Positions 1 through 11,808 of a stretch of DNA of 64,000 nt are shown here, piece after piece. The stretch's first letter is position 1. Each line of letters starts with the position of its first letter. Under the pieces are notes generated by a model. That model saw only the letters and a program-made list of their open reading frames with translations. It had not been told where the DNA came from and ran no database searches. Source of the DNA: Thermothielavioides terrestris NRRL 8126 (lineage: Eukaryota; Ascomycota; Sordariomycetes; Sordariales; Chaetomiaceae); assembly GCF_000226115.1 (NCBI RefSeq), contig NC_016457.1, positions 744,001-808,000 of the forward strand, read 5' to 3'. A program made the translations under genes and the position numbers.

Positions 1-479
1 CCCCGCCGTGATGCTGCCTGCTCTCCTCGGCACTGCCGATTCACACTGTTTAGTTGAGACGAGCGTGTTCCGGTAGACTTGCCCGGCTTCATGTGAGTGA
101 ACGAGCTCGGGAACGTCGAGTCAGGGCACGCAGCTGTCACCGAGCAAGGAAACAAGCAAGACATCTCACAAAATACACACTCCGAGTAAGATTGAGGCAC
201 GCTTCGGGGCGGAGAAAGACGGCGTGTTTCTGTTCTTCCGTCCCACAGTAAGGTAGAAAACACTCAGTGAAGTGATCCCCAGCTCTGACGTCTAATGTGT
301 ACACTGGACAGTGCCACACAATACGACAGTGCAAGTACACGGTGGCCCCAGATATACGGGCATGACAGGTACCTCATGCATGTCCCTGCTTCGTACTTCC
401 AGTATGAGTAAACATAGCAGGCAATCCTTCCAAGGAATACCGTTAGCTCCCGTCCATACCCGACGAGCTTCGGCCTCTG
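1..479. other. non-coding flank upstream of the GFA-type gene
   Basis: No reading frame here has convincing protein-like composition. The overlapping frames on both strands are short and rich in Cys and Arg. I read it as the distal promoter of the gene starting at 625. Confidence 0.5.
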
Positions 480-487
480 TATATAAA
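480..487 (+). promoter_or_regulatory. TATA box candidate (TATATAAA)
   Basis: A TATATAAA octamer lies about 140 bp before the ATG at 625, a plausible spacing for a fungal core promoter with a short leader. The match is by sequence only. Confidence 0.45.
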
Positions 488-624
488 CTCCAGGCTCTCT
501 CCCAAACCACACATCCCGCTTCCCGCTCAAACATCCGCACCGATTCAATTCGTGCTGTCTCCTCGAAGCACACCGGCCATTGCTTTCCATTGCTCATTCA
601 CCCCCGAGAGGAAAAACCTTCAAC

Positions 625-1507
625 ATGCCGCTGTCCGGGCATTGTCTCTGCAAGGCTGTCACCTACACGGTTGACGTCGAGGCCCCGATCCTCACGGGAT
701 ACGACCATTGCGACGACTGCCAGCGCCAGTCGGGCTCGACCTACTGTGCGTCCCATTTCCCACTTCCCCCGTATACCGTCCCCGGCCGTATACTGTCCCG
801 GCGACCAATTCTCCCCCTCCGCCCATCCCCCACCTCCCGCAAGCTCATATCTATCTCTATCTACCTGCCTACCCCGCCCCCGCAGCCCAATGTCACCGAT
901 CCCCCCTCTCCCCCCAACCACCACACCAAGACCTAACCTGACAATACCCCGAACCATCTGGTGCCGATCCGAATGCTGACCCGCTCGCCCCGCGGACAGC
1001 CCTCGTCGCCGTCGTGCCCAAGGACAAGCTCACCGTGCAGGGCCCGCTCAAGAAGTGGGAAGGAAAGGGCAGCTCGGGCCACTCGGTGTGGCGCTGGTTC
1101 TGCAGCGAGTGCGGCTCGCCCATCGCCCACGACCCGGACGCCGCCCCCGAGATCATCGCCCTCAAGGGCGGCTCGCTGGACGTCGAGATCAAGAAGACGC
1201 TGAAGCCGGTATGCAGTCTCCCTATTTTCTTTCTTTCTCTCTCCCTCGTTTCTTTGAAGTCTACCCTTTTTCCCCATTCCTTGAAGAGAATGAACAGAGC
1301 AGAAAAAAAAGGACAGAGCGGGAAAAAGAAAGAAAAAGAAAACGAAAAAAAAAAAATGAAGGGATACGATCAATCTCGTTCGCTTGCTGGAGAGCCGCGC
1401 AGAACTAACCGCAACGTGGCGACTAGGACACCGAGATCTGGACCGTCAGCAAGCTGCCCTTCTGCCAGGAGCACCTGGCCAAGCCGTTTGAGCACATGCC
1501 GCAGTAG
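625..1507 (+). CDS. GFA/CENP-V family zinc-binding protein
   Basis: Three exons: 625-745, 1000-1208 and 1427-1507, giving 136 residues. Introns 746-999 (gtgcgt...acag) and 1209-1426 (gtatgc...ctag, with a ctaac branch site) join in frame. The N-terminus GHCLCKAVTY, then HCDDCQRQSGS (C29, C32) and FCSECGSPI (C75, C78), is the cysteine pattern of the glutathione-dependent formaldehyde-activating (GFA)/CENP-V fold, which binds zinc. The typical closing segment (TEIWTVSKLPFC) is on exon 3. Many fungal members are small uncharacterised proteins. The family name suggests glutathione-adduct chemistry, but the substrate cannot be inferred. The length is normal for a single-domain member. The gene stands alone, with a TATA box candidate upstream. 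Confidence 0.88.
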
Positions 1508-1962
1508 ATCAGCTCCATTTCCTGACGGTTGTTGGATGGAGGCTGGGGGAGGGCGTGATACATGGAATATGGACGAGCCCATGAGGATTTGAGAGCAAGA
1601 TGCCCTCGACAGGCCGTACATGCTGGGATATCGGGTTGTAGATCCCCCATGAGCTACCAAAATGGCAAATGAAGCAAAGTGAGCATTACCAAGGCAGTAG
1701 ACTCCATTGCTGTGGTGCTGTGTCCGACTTGCTGAACCTGCAGCGCCTGCTAGATTCGCGAACAGATGAAGCCGCTGGATGCAACTCAACGGAAGCGCTG
1801 TGAGCAACAAGTTGATGCGTAAAATAATATTTAAAAAAAAATAAGGGGGGTGATTCAAAGGCCCACCATCCACTTCTAATCCTTACCTGGAGTACGAAGC
1901 ACACATCCAAGAAGCGAGGTTGAACGGGGAAAAACAAACGGAACCAACCTACCGCATCAATA
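1508..1962. other. convergent 3' intergenic region
   Basis: This lies between the ends of two converging genes. It has an AT-rich stretch near 1825-1845 that could serve polyadenylation. I see no gene. Confidence 0.5.
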
Positions 1963-3618
1963 TCAAAGCAAGGACGCCAAAGCCCCCTTCAGCGCCGCCA
2001 GCAAGCCCACGCCATTAACGACGCTCCCCCGCGCGAGCGATCCGTCCGAGCCCGCGAAACCGCCAAAAGTGTCCGGCACAAGCGCTTTCACCTGCGCCAC
2101 CAGCGCGGCGGACAGGAAGTAGTCCCCCCCGCCGGCGCCGGACGCGTCATCGGCGAAGAGGCCGCGCAGCGGGGCGGCGACGGTGTCGAAGTGCGCGGCG
2201 CAGTCGTCTTGCTTGTCTGTGTAGAGGGAGAAGAAGACGGGCTAGGCTGTGGTTCTTCGGGTCAGGGCGGCTTGAAGCTGGAGGAGGTGGTCTGACAGAT
2301 CTGCTAAGATGCCTCCGGACGCGGCCAAGCCCGATATCGGGACGGCTATGCCGGGAATTGGCATCGCCGGCAAAGTAGGTCCCGGCTGACCGCTTGAAGG
2401 GACTCGAGGGACTGATGCCGGAGGGAGCGCGGGCACTGGAGCCGACACGCTCGGTAAGGACAACGCAGGACCGGATGGCAATGGCAGGGGTACTCCAGGA
2501 ACCGCAATGGCAGGCTGTGGTACTGATGGTACCGGTAGCACAGGGCGTGGTGGACCGGGAGCAAATGCAGAAGGAGGCAGCGAGACCGGTGGAGTTGGCA
2601 GCAATGGCACGAGGGGCTCCGGGTGTGCAGGTATCGAACACCCAAGTTGGACGCCGAAGGGAGTGAGACCAGCGGGATTGACACAGACAACAACACGGCG
2701 AGTACTGAAGGCAATGAACCTGCAAGGATGGATGCCGAGGGCGTCCAGGGCGCTATCGAATGGAATAAGGTTGGAGGGATATTCACCGAGGAGAAGAGAC
2801 ACTGGAACTCGACTGGGACGGAGGTGGGCGCACCCAGGGAAGAGGGTGTGACGCTGGGGTTCGGAGCGCTAGACGCAGTCGCGGATGACCCGGCCACAAG
2901 GCCGGGAAGGCCGCTGACCGACGCGCTGAGGGACGCAGCGAGCGAGGTGTTGGCACTCGGCAACGCATTGCCTAGAGTCAGGTGTGGAAGAGACTGGGAG
3001 GACAGTCCCTCCGGACTGAACTGCGCGACCGTGACGGTCTGCGCCGCAGCGCCACTTCCCTGAACAGTGACGGTCGCGGTATGGCTGGCTGCGAGAACAC
3101 CTGCAGAGACATGAGCAGAGCTCCCCTGAGCGAGCATTCAAGACCTCCTGACCAATTGCCAAAGCGAGCTGGTCCAGCACTGTGACGCTGTCGCTGTCAC
3201 CGACCAGGAGCGCGCGGACACTCTCAAGGAGGTCGGAGAGAGGCGGCACCGCCCCGGACAGTAAGTGCAACAAGTTGTTGAGGAGCTCGGTGTCCCTCGT
3301 CTCCGAAAATGCCGTGAGCTGGCCATAGAGCACTTTTAGGTCCGCGCGAGCAGCTCGGCGCGCTGGGCCGGCGTGAGCTGGAGAGACGCTATGGCGCCGA
3401 TCTGCCGTTTCAGTCGCTCACGCGAGTCTTCCGAGAGGCGACTGGCACCCGAGTCCGGACGGGAGACTGCAGCGGCTGGGCCCGAGTGCCCTCGTCGCGG
3501 CGAAAAGGGGCGCATCACTCCGGGCTGCGGGGGCTATCGACATCTCGGCGACGACGAGAGGCGACGGAGCCGCAAGGCTGTACAGAACGAATGCAATCCA
3601 ACCGACGAAACGCTTCAT
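1963..3618 (-). pseudogene. frame-disrupted gene for a secreted proline/serine/alanine-rich protein
   Basis: Reading leftward from the ATG at 3618, the product starts with a clear signal peptide (MKRFVGWIAFVLYSLAAPS). It then has an amphipathic, leucine-rich part (LTPAQRAELLA, then VLYGQLTAFSETRDTELLNN), a Thr/Ser/Ala-rich part (ATVTVQGSGAAAQTVTV), a long proline/valine-rich repeat-like part and a closing globular-looking part (YTDKQDDCAAHFDTVAAPL...) ending at TGA 1963-1965. These parts do not share one frame. The frame changes near 3470, near 3345 (too close for an intron), near 3110 (a 52-nt gtcagg...gcag intron could explain this one) and between about 2850 and 2650. A TAG at 2242-2244 interrupts the last frame. 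The protein family is not recognised. Either the gene is decaying or the sequence has indel errors. A TATATA-type box at 3688-3694 suggests it once had, or still has, a promoter. Confidence 0.5.
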
Positions 3619-3687
3619 CTTGGTTTCGGCCGTCTGGCGCATTGCTGGGCCACGGCCTTTCCTTTTCGATCCATGTTGGCCCAGCGG

Positions 3688-3694
3688 ATATATA
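3688..3694 (-). promoter_or_regulatory. TATA box candidate for the leftward secreted-protein gene
   Basis: An ATATATA run lies about 70 bp upstream of the leftward ATG at 3618. The position fits a core promoter for that disrupted gene. Confidence 0.35.
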
Positions 3695-3699
3695 CTCGA

Positions 3700-5985
3700 A
3701 GACGATCATGACCGGCCATTCTACCACACCGTGAGGAATGCGTAGTGGCCTAGCTGGTCTGCACACATCAGGAGCCGGAATGCCCGTGACGGCTGCTGAG
3801 ACGATCTTTATTGTAGTCGTTGGCAGTCGACAGCCGGTCGGCAGCCGAGTCAGCTCGAAATGTCCACGGCGCAGTCTAGCAACGGTCCGCATTTCAAAAC
3901 ACCTGGAATGTGCTTTTTGTTGCTGACCCGTAGGCCGGCCTCGACGAATGCTTGGGCCAGGGGCACCGGGGACAAGATCAAGTCGAGACAGCACCTCGGG
4001 TCTGTTCGGTCTAGACTTCTAGATTGAACATGTGAGCCACCAATCCAATCTCATACGGTGCACTTGCATACCCCCAGGCGGCATTGCCCGGCGGTTTGTG
4101 ATACCAGTATGGCTGGATGCACCAAGCCTGCTGGGATGGTGCTGTGGTGATGATTCGACGAGTTGCCGTGATGATGATTTACTCGAGGGACGGAGTGCGA
4201 GTGCGGCAGAGTACGGCGTTGCCATCTCCGGGCGGTTCCAAGAGTGCATCTGAAACAGGCCGCGTTCGTGCCCTGCTTGGGCGATATTCATCAAGCACGG
4301 CGCTCTCCCATGGCGAGCCAGTGATGCCCTAGCGTGTTGCAGACCTGAATATTCCTCACCGGGCATCTAGCACCAGGAATCCGGCCGTCTTGTAATTGAT
4401 AGGTCTCACATCCTCTTGCAGGTGAATTGCTAGGCGTTTGGATGCTGCAGCTGCTCCAGCAACTCGCCGTTGGGTCGCATCGCCCAGTCACCGTGTCAAC
4501 CTTTCTCCCAACATCGGATCATATGGCCGAGTGACCACCGGAAATGATCCCATTCCGGTCTGGCCCGGTGAGACAGTGGACACCCCAAACTCGCATCGAT
4601 GTACGGAGGTACATACACAGTAAATAACGTGAACGTTACCTCGAGAGCCAGTCCCTCGGCTGACCCGGGTCGGCCGAAAACATAGGTAATAATTGCTGGA
4701 TTCGCTGGGTTGGTCAGCGTCCCAAGTCTGATGTGTCCGCTCGGCGTGGGATCGATCTCAGCCAGCCGGTTCATTGCGACAGTTGCGGAAAGTAAAACCC
4801 CCGTGCTTTCACTCCAATTACCCAAAACGGCTTGGCACGGGGCTTGGTGCCAGTGCGGATGTGCGAGGTCTTGTTGGGAAGGCGCAGTGATGACGATGCA
4901 GAAGCTCGGCGGCTCCTTCTCTCTCGCCATGCTCGTATGCTGCTGCCTGTGTGGCTGTTAAGACTGTTCAAGTCGACACTTCGGGATTCCGTTGCCTTCG
5001 ACTGAGAGAGCATCAGCAGTGAAGCCTAATGCAATCATCTTCAGTTGGCGATCACCCGAAAGGGATGGAGCGGTGTGCAAAAGCGCAGGAAGTCCAGAGA
5101 GTTCAGACCCCACAGGTTTCCGTAGGCACATCGTAATTGCGTGAATACCACGCTCTCCTGCCCTCGGCATCCCGCTGAACAAGCCAGCCCTTCCAAGCTT
5201 GGGAGCGCCGGCAAACGGGCGCTGCCCCTGGTGCTGAAAATCATTCGACAAGCGCAATTTGGAAGACAAGCGGGTCACATCGGGCGACAGCGGCCTGCCA
5301 TTGGCTCGTGAGAGGCCGGCTGAAAAGGTACGGGGATACTTCGGGTTAGGGTTATAAATGAGGCGTCCCAAAAAAGCGAAGACGAGACTCCCTTGTTGGA
5401 GACTCCGCGCACGCGCAGCGTCCCCCCCTCGGTTCCTGCGAACAAGTCAACTGCCCCGACCTGATTCTTTGGCAGCATGAAGGCAAAACAGGTGGACGCC
5501 AGCCGCCTCACATGGCTGCGAGGGCACCAAACTTTTCCAACCCCATCCACGCTTCTCCTTTCCCACGCTCCCTCCCACACCCCAACCGAATGCCCACCAC
5601 GCTTCGCATCACCACATTCATCGCCGCCCTCCGCGGACCAGCCCGCGTCCGTAGTCGCCGACGCGAAATAGTAAAAGTGCGACGCCAAAAGTCGATCCGG
5701 CGGCTTCTCACGCCAAGCTGATTGTGTGCGCCCGTTGCACTCGCAGCCTAGTGGATCGCCCATCGCCCATCGCCCGAGCCATGCAGCTTGGGCCAAACCA
5801 CCGTCGGCTACCTTAGCAGCATTTCAATCTGCCAAAGCGTCGCCGCCATCGCCGCCGTTGCAAAGCAAAATTTCCTTCTCTGCCACCCCGTCATCTTGTC
5901 GTCGCCGCCTCCTTTCCAGCCCTCTGCCAACATCACCGACCGTCCACTGTCTCCCGCAGCGACAAGATTAGGTTTGCTCGCTGCG
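3700..5985. other. intergenic region between divergent genes
   Basis: About 2.3 kb. Open frames here (for example the leftward one over 5275-5796) have no recognisable motif and no intron structure. I treat it as promoter and leader DNA for the Ies4 gene, with C- and CCG-rich leader sequence from about 5500 onward. Confidence 0.45.
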
Positions 5986-6929
5986 ATGGCTCCCTCTAGC
6001 AAGAATGCTGCTGCGGCCAAGGACCGGCGAAAATCGAACAACACCGCTGCCGCCGCCACCACGGCCAACGCCGCCGCCCGCGCAACCTCACCCAAGACGA
6101 GCCTCATTGTCACGCTGAAGGTGACGCCCGAGAAGTTACGGGCCATCATCGACCCGGACTTTGTCAAGGAAGACAGCCCGGCCAAGCAGTCCACCACGGC
6201 AGCGCCCAATTCCAACGCAGAGAACGCATCGGACTCGACTCCGAACTCGCCGTCGGCAGGCACACCGGCGGCCCAGTCTGCCTCCATGGGGCCGCCCACC
6301 GAGGGCCCCAAGAAGAAAGGGGTCAAAAGAAGTGCCGGGGCCGCTGCAATTGGCAACGGCGAACCCAAGGCCCGGGGAAAACCTGGTCCCAAGAAGAAGC
6401 AAAGGCTGTAAGTGCTAGCCCCTCAACCCCCCTTACTGCATGCCGCCGGCCGCGTCGCCATCCCATTCTCTCTTTCTCCTGGCCTCCTCCCTCCCGTTAG
6501 CACTATCTTACGCCGCATGCTGACCATCACGACAGCGAGGACGGAACCGTCGAAGGCGGGCGGGGCACTCTTGCTCCACACAAGCTTGGACCCAAGGCCA
6601 ACCAAGGCGCCATCAACGCGGGCCTGCGGGCGCTGGATCGGTCGGGTAAGCCCTGCCGGAAGTGGACCAGGGGCGGGTTCAAACTCAAAAGCTTCACTGG
6701 TGTCGTCTGGGAGATCCCGCGGTGGAAAGCGCCGCCGAAGTCCCAGCCCGAGTCGTCGGCCGACGGATCCACGCCCGCGTCGGTCGACAGCAGCAACAAG
6801 GAGAACAAGGAGGACGCCAGCCAGGTGAAGAGCGAAGCAAGCCACAACGGCGAGGATATCGAGATGCAGAGCGCCCCGAGCCTGGCCGACGGCCACTCAC
6901 CGGCGCCTGTTCCCGCCGCCGCTGCTTGA
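5986..6929 (+). CDS. ies4: INO80 chromatin-remodelling complex subunit Ies4
   Basis: Two exons, 5986-6407 and 6536-6929, encode 271 residues. The intron 6408-6535 starts gtaagt and ends gacag. The ATG at 5986 is the first ATG in its frame. The N-terminus is low-complexity Ala/Thr. Then comes the conserved SLIVTLKVTPEKLRAII segment (about residues 38-55), a basic KARGKPGPKKKQRL stretch before the splice, and the family block KLGPKANQGAINAGLRALDR ... SGKPCRKW ... LKSFTGVVWEIPRW on exon 2. The tail is acidic and low in complexity. These blocks are those of fungal Ies4, a small subunit of the nuclear INO80 ATPase complex that acts in nucleosome remodelling and the DNA-damage response. The length is usual for the family in filamentous fungi. 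Confidence 0.9.
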
Positions 6930-8693
6930 GCGTTTCACCCGGGCTGCGTCCGGCCGCACCAACCGCTTCTGTTGTTACTGTTCGTTGTTTTATACATACA
7001 CGGGTTGCTAGGATGAAGGGGGGTTTTATTGGGCATCGCAACGGGGGAGTTCAGGCGCAGTCTGTACAAGGGCAAATGGAAAGGAGGTTGAGCGCTCCGT
7101 CGTCTGCGTGATTCGGTAGAGCGCACTCGACGAGCCGGCCAGGCGTTTTGGAGTCCAGGACCGTCGCCGACGCCCCAAGGGTCAGTCAGCCATTGTACAA
7201 TAGTTACGATACACAGGCATGGTTTTCTGCAGGCATCTGGCATGCGGGGAGGGGTTCAGCAACTAGGGCAATAGAAGAAATTGTTTTGTATGGCTTTTGT
7301 CAGGTAGATAATATTTCTCGCATGCGATGATCAAGCCCCATGAAGGGTGTTGATTCCTTCTTCCCAGATGGCTGCCATATCCTCTCGGCCCCCTGTGCTG
7401 CTCCGCCTGGTCAATCCTTCATTGTCAGACTGAGGCCCCAGGCTGTCAACGCTGAAACAACACGCTCATAACCCATACTGTGTAAGGCACCACAACTGGC
7501 TTTCTACCTTGGGTTTCTTTGATCCTGCCGAAAATAACCCTTCTCACCAACAGCAGTGCCGGCGGCGTGCCAGTGACATGCATGGGTCAACGGGCGTTTA
7601 GTTACTGGGCATGCTTGAAGCAAAGCCAACCGCAAAGGTGAAGCACGCATTACGTATGCGTGAAGACCAAGATCGTCTCAGGTTCTGTGCTTTGCTTCAC
7701 CAACCGCCTCTCCCGAGTGATGTGATGATGCATTCATTCACCAGCATTCTGGGAGTGTTCTTCCATATTCCGTACTGTGTCCTGTCTGAGCAATTGCGCG
7801 GAGGAATTGCGTCGCTCCGGTGCGCTCCGGTGCTTCCCCCAGACGAGATGGCTGGAAGGGGCCCACTTTGACCAGCTCCAAGCCCCTCCAATTGGCTGAC
7901 TGGGTTGTTAACAGCACAGCTCGCCCACTGTCAGACACCTTTTGGGCCACGCTCTTGATTGCCACGCAGGCGCTGTGGACCTTTCTAGCTTCGAGTTAGT
8001 AAGTCAGTTAGCGGCCCCATGATCTGCTTGGCTTAGTTACAAGCCCCCCAATTAACCCCACCGGATGCCAAGCACCCAGAGATCCGCAAGAGGAGCCGCC
8101 GACGTCTCATTTGACTGGGCCGACCTCCGACGTCCCGTCATGATTGACTGGAACTGGTTGAGTGAGAGCAAGAGAGGGACAAGCGACGGCATGAGCCAAA
8201 CCAAGGCCGATTCCCATCCGACTTGCTGAGAAGCGAGCCACATCGAAAGTATCAGGCCGATCAGGCACCAGAACGAACAGCTCGCCACGTACCCAGCGTT
8301 TTTCTCGTTTTGTCTTTCCACTTCTTTCACCGTTATCAGCAACGCACGAACCGGGCCAGCCCCAGTGCATTTGCCGAGGCGAGCATCGATGACATAGCCA
8401 GCCGCAGTGGACGCAGTGGACGCCGGGAGCGAAGTTCAGGTGCTGGACGCACCAACTGAACGAACCAGACACTAACACCCCCACCAACACCCTATCCGAC
8501 GTCCAGCCGTGCAGAGAGAGATCTGCTTCCCAGCAGCAAGCAGACGCAGGTGCCTGGCAACACCGACAGCTCGCCCTCGGGCTTCCCGCGCGAGCTCACA
8601 CGAGCAACGACCCGGCCTGGCTGCCTAGGTTGACCGTGGCGTGATCGCTTGCCCTGTCTCTCTTCCCGCTGCCGCCTCGCTCCTATCTTCACC
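6930..8693. other. intergenic region
   Basis: About 1.8 kb between the Ies4 stop and the Gid1 ATG. It holds the 3' flank of the first and the leader and promoter of the second. No supported gene is visible. Confidence 0.45.
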
Positions 8694-11600
8694 ATGACAA
8701 ATCCATATCATCACCCGCTTGGCTCGACAACCTTGGCCGGCGGTGAGGCCTCTGCCGGGCTGCCACCCGTCAACGTGCGACGGCCCTCGTACGCATCCGT
8801 TGTTTCCGGTGGCTCCTCGTCTCTGGCTCGCCCCGGCCGCTCGTCCTTCTCGCACCTCCTGAATCCCACGCCCGACTCCGAGCAGCAACCACACGCCAGC
8901 AACCATTTTGCGTCTGCACAAGCCCCTCAATTCGAGCCGGGCGGAGCGTATGCACAAAACGGAGCTTCCGGCGAAGACGACTCGGCGAGGTACCAGTTCA
9001 ACCAGACCCTCGACCGCGCCCTTCGGCCGTCCCGACTCGGATCCAGCTTCCCATACTTCTCCCGCGCCTTCGATCTCTACATGGGCAAAGACCCGCTGCC
9101 CCCAACCCATTCCACCGCTCCAGATGACCTTCGCTTCCCCTCCGACCCCACGATGCCGAACGTCAGCAGCACCGGCTTCTTGTCCCCATCGTACCTACGA
9201 GGGACCATATACCTACAAAAATTGGAAGAGAAGCACAGGGCAAAGCTGCTTGCCGAGCGTGAGGGTGGCCTCTCGGCGGGAGCGCAACCGGGGCCGTCCG
9301 CCTCGGTCGCTTCTTCGCGGATCGTCAGCAACGGGAGCTCGTCACACTTGCCCATGCTGGGCACCAAGGTGACTGGCTCGGCACACAGAGGGGTGGCGTA
9401 CGATGTCGTCGAGAAACCCATGTTGGAGAGCGAGGCAGACGACGAATTCAGCCCGCTGCCGTCAAAGTGGAACAAGGACGACAAGGAAGCCGCATTAGAG
9501 GTTCTGGGCGATGGGTACGAAGTCAGGCATACTGGACGAGTATTGAGCGACCACGAGGCGAGCTCGATTCGGGCGGACCACTACATATCGCCATCATGCG
9601 GCGTGTATTACTTCGAGATTACCGTGCTGCACAAGAGGAAGGATCAGGCCAAGTAAGTGACGGAACTTTTTGAAGGGAGAGCTCAGCGGGGCAGTCCGCT
9701 GACCTGGGACCGGCTGCCACAGGATGCCCCCGATTGCCATCGGCTTTGCGAGTAAAGAAGCCTCGGTAACCCGAGCTCCCGGCTGGGAGCCGGACTCGTG
9801 GGGCTACCACGGCGACGACGGCAACTCGTTTGCGTCCCAAAACGTCGGGAAGCCCTACGCGGCGCAGTTTGGAACCGGCGATACCGTAGGCTGCTTGCTC
9901 AACTTCCGCCTGAACCATGCGCTGTTTACAAAGAACGGCCAAGAGCTGCGTAAGTTGACTGCCAGATGCCCGCTTGTTCCTCGCCACTTGCCGTGGTTCC
10001 TCAGCGCCGATCTCACGCTTCAGCGCCTCGTTCTTTCTGTTTCGCAGAGAATACCATCCATGGAGCTCGCTCTGAGACCGTCGCTAACGGACCGCAGCAA
10101 TTGCTTTCAAGGACATCCCTTTCAAGGATATCAAGGGGAAGCTCTATCCCATTGTCGGCCTCAAAAGGAAGGATGATCACATCATGGCCAACTTTGGCCA
10201 GCGGCCGTTCATGTTCGACATCGACGGGTACATGAGGGTACGTTGTATCCCTTGCGCGCTTCTTCCAGCTGACCAGCGCCTTGCTTTTTTTCCTTCGGTT
10301 CTGAGGGAAGGGGCATGTATGGAGGCGCCGCAGTTGCCGGTGCAAGTGCAGCCCGCCGGGGTGTACGCAGTCTGCCAGTGCAGGAGCCTCCAGTCTGAGC
10401 TGAAGGAGCGGACACTCCGCGTTCAGTCTCTGATTGTTTGCAACAAATCTATCATACATGAGCATTTGCATCCATCCGGCATCTGTTACGAATCCCCTTC
10501 GCCTACTGTCTGCCCACCGCCATCAGTTGTGCGGCTCGGAGTCGATTCCTATGGCTTTGCGGGACATGGAGATGGAAATTCTTAAACTTCAGATGCTAAT
10601 CACTGGCGAACTGCAGACACAGCAAGAAATAATCGAGGAAGAGATTCGGCTGGCGGACACGTCACGTCTTGTGCCGGGGCTGTCGGAGACGGACCTCATC
10701 CAGCAGCTGGTAAGCTTCACGCTCCCACAAGATCAACCCTTAACGGATTTGCCAACAACGAACGATAGGTCCTTCAGTTCCTGCAACATGACGGCTACGT
10801 AGAGACGGCGCGCGCATTCGCCGAGGAGCTACAGGCGGAGAAGACGGCCCTCCGGCTCGACCCCAGCGAGCCTGTCAAGGGCATCAACATCCGGGACGAT
10901 GAGGACGCGCACAACCGGCAGCGCATCCGGCGTGCCATCCTCGAGGGGGACATCGACCGCGCCATGAGGGATACCAATACGTACTACCCCAGCGTGCTCC
11001 GCGACAATGAGCAGGTCTACTTCCGCCTGCGCTGCCGCAAGTTCATCGAGATGATACGCCAGGAGGCAGAACTCAACCTGCATCTCGAGAGCCTCAGGCG
11101 CGCGGCCGCTCCGCAGCAGCAGCAGATGCCTGACCGCCGCGATAAGGACGAGGAGATGCTGGAGCCCGGCGAGGCTGGCGACGACGACCGCCAGGAGGGC
11201 GACAGGCCGGACCTCCATCATCACTATCATGACAATGACATGGAGATGGAGGACGGCCTTGCTGCCGGCGAAGCGGCGGCCATCGACGCGGTGGCCGCCG
11301 CACTGAGCCGCCTCTCGCAGGAGGCCCTGGCGTACGGGCAGGAACTGCGCGCCGAGTTCGGAGCGTCGGACCACCCGCGCCGCGAGACGCCTAAGCAGCT
11401 GGACGAAATCTTTGCCCTCATGGCGTACCCCAACCCGCTCAAGGTGAAGGAGGTTGCGCACCTGTTAGATGGGAGCGGTCGCGTGGCCGTCGCGGAGGAG
11501 CTGAATTCAGCTATCCTAAGTGAGCCTCCCTTCTCCTTTTCTTTTTTCCTGTCCTTTTGCCCTTCCCTACCCCACTCCTGTTTTCATTCATCTGCCATGT

Positions 11601-11808
11601 TGTTGGTTACGGCGGATGCGCTAACACCACGCGTTCTTTCTCTCCATTCACTGTAGCGTCGCTTGGCAAATCATCGCGCGCCGCGCTGGAGAACGTCTAC
11701 GCGCAGACGTGCGTGCTGCTGGAGGATCTGCGACGCGACGGCGGCGACGGCGCCTTCGTCACCGTGCAGAGCGTCATCGACAAGATCCCCCGGCCGAGGT
11801 TGCGCTAG
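8694..11808 (+). CDS. gid1: GID/CTLH ubiquitin-ligase subunit Gid1/Vid30 (RanBPM-like)
   Basis: Six exons (8694-9652, 9723-9949, 10098-10237, 10617-10709, 10769-11519, 11657-11808) give 773 residues, and all joins keep the frame. Domain order: a low-complexity Ser/Pro N-terminus; an SPRY domain (about residues 270-445, with GWEPDSWGYHGDDG and PIVGLKRKDDHIMANFGQ); LisH (about 465-495, LIQQLVLQFLQHDGYVETA); CTLH (about 513-572, INIRDDEDAHNRQRIRRAIL); and a CRA region to the end. A long acidic, His-rich insert interrupts the CRA region (around 11110-11270). This architecture is that of yeast Vid30/Gid1 and animal RanBP9/10. These are scaffold subunits of the GID E3 ligase, which in yeast marks gluconeogenic enzymes for degradation when glucose returns. 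The third exon start (10098) was chosen because it restores the conserved IAFKDIPFKDIKGKLYP frame. Confidence 0.93.

Noticed and set aside
3740..3830. Possible tRNA A-box (TGGCCTAGCTGG)
   Set aside because: There is no B-box at the right distance and no cloverleaf.
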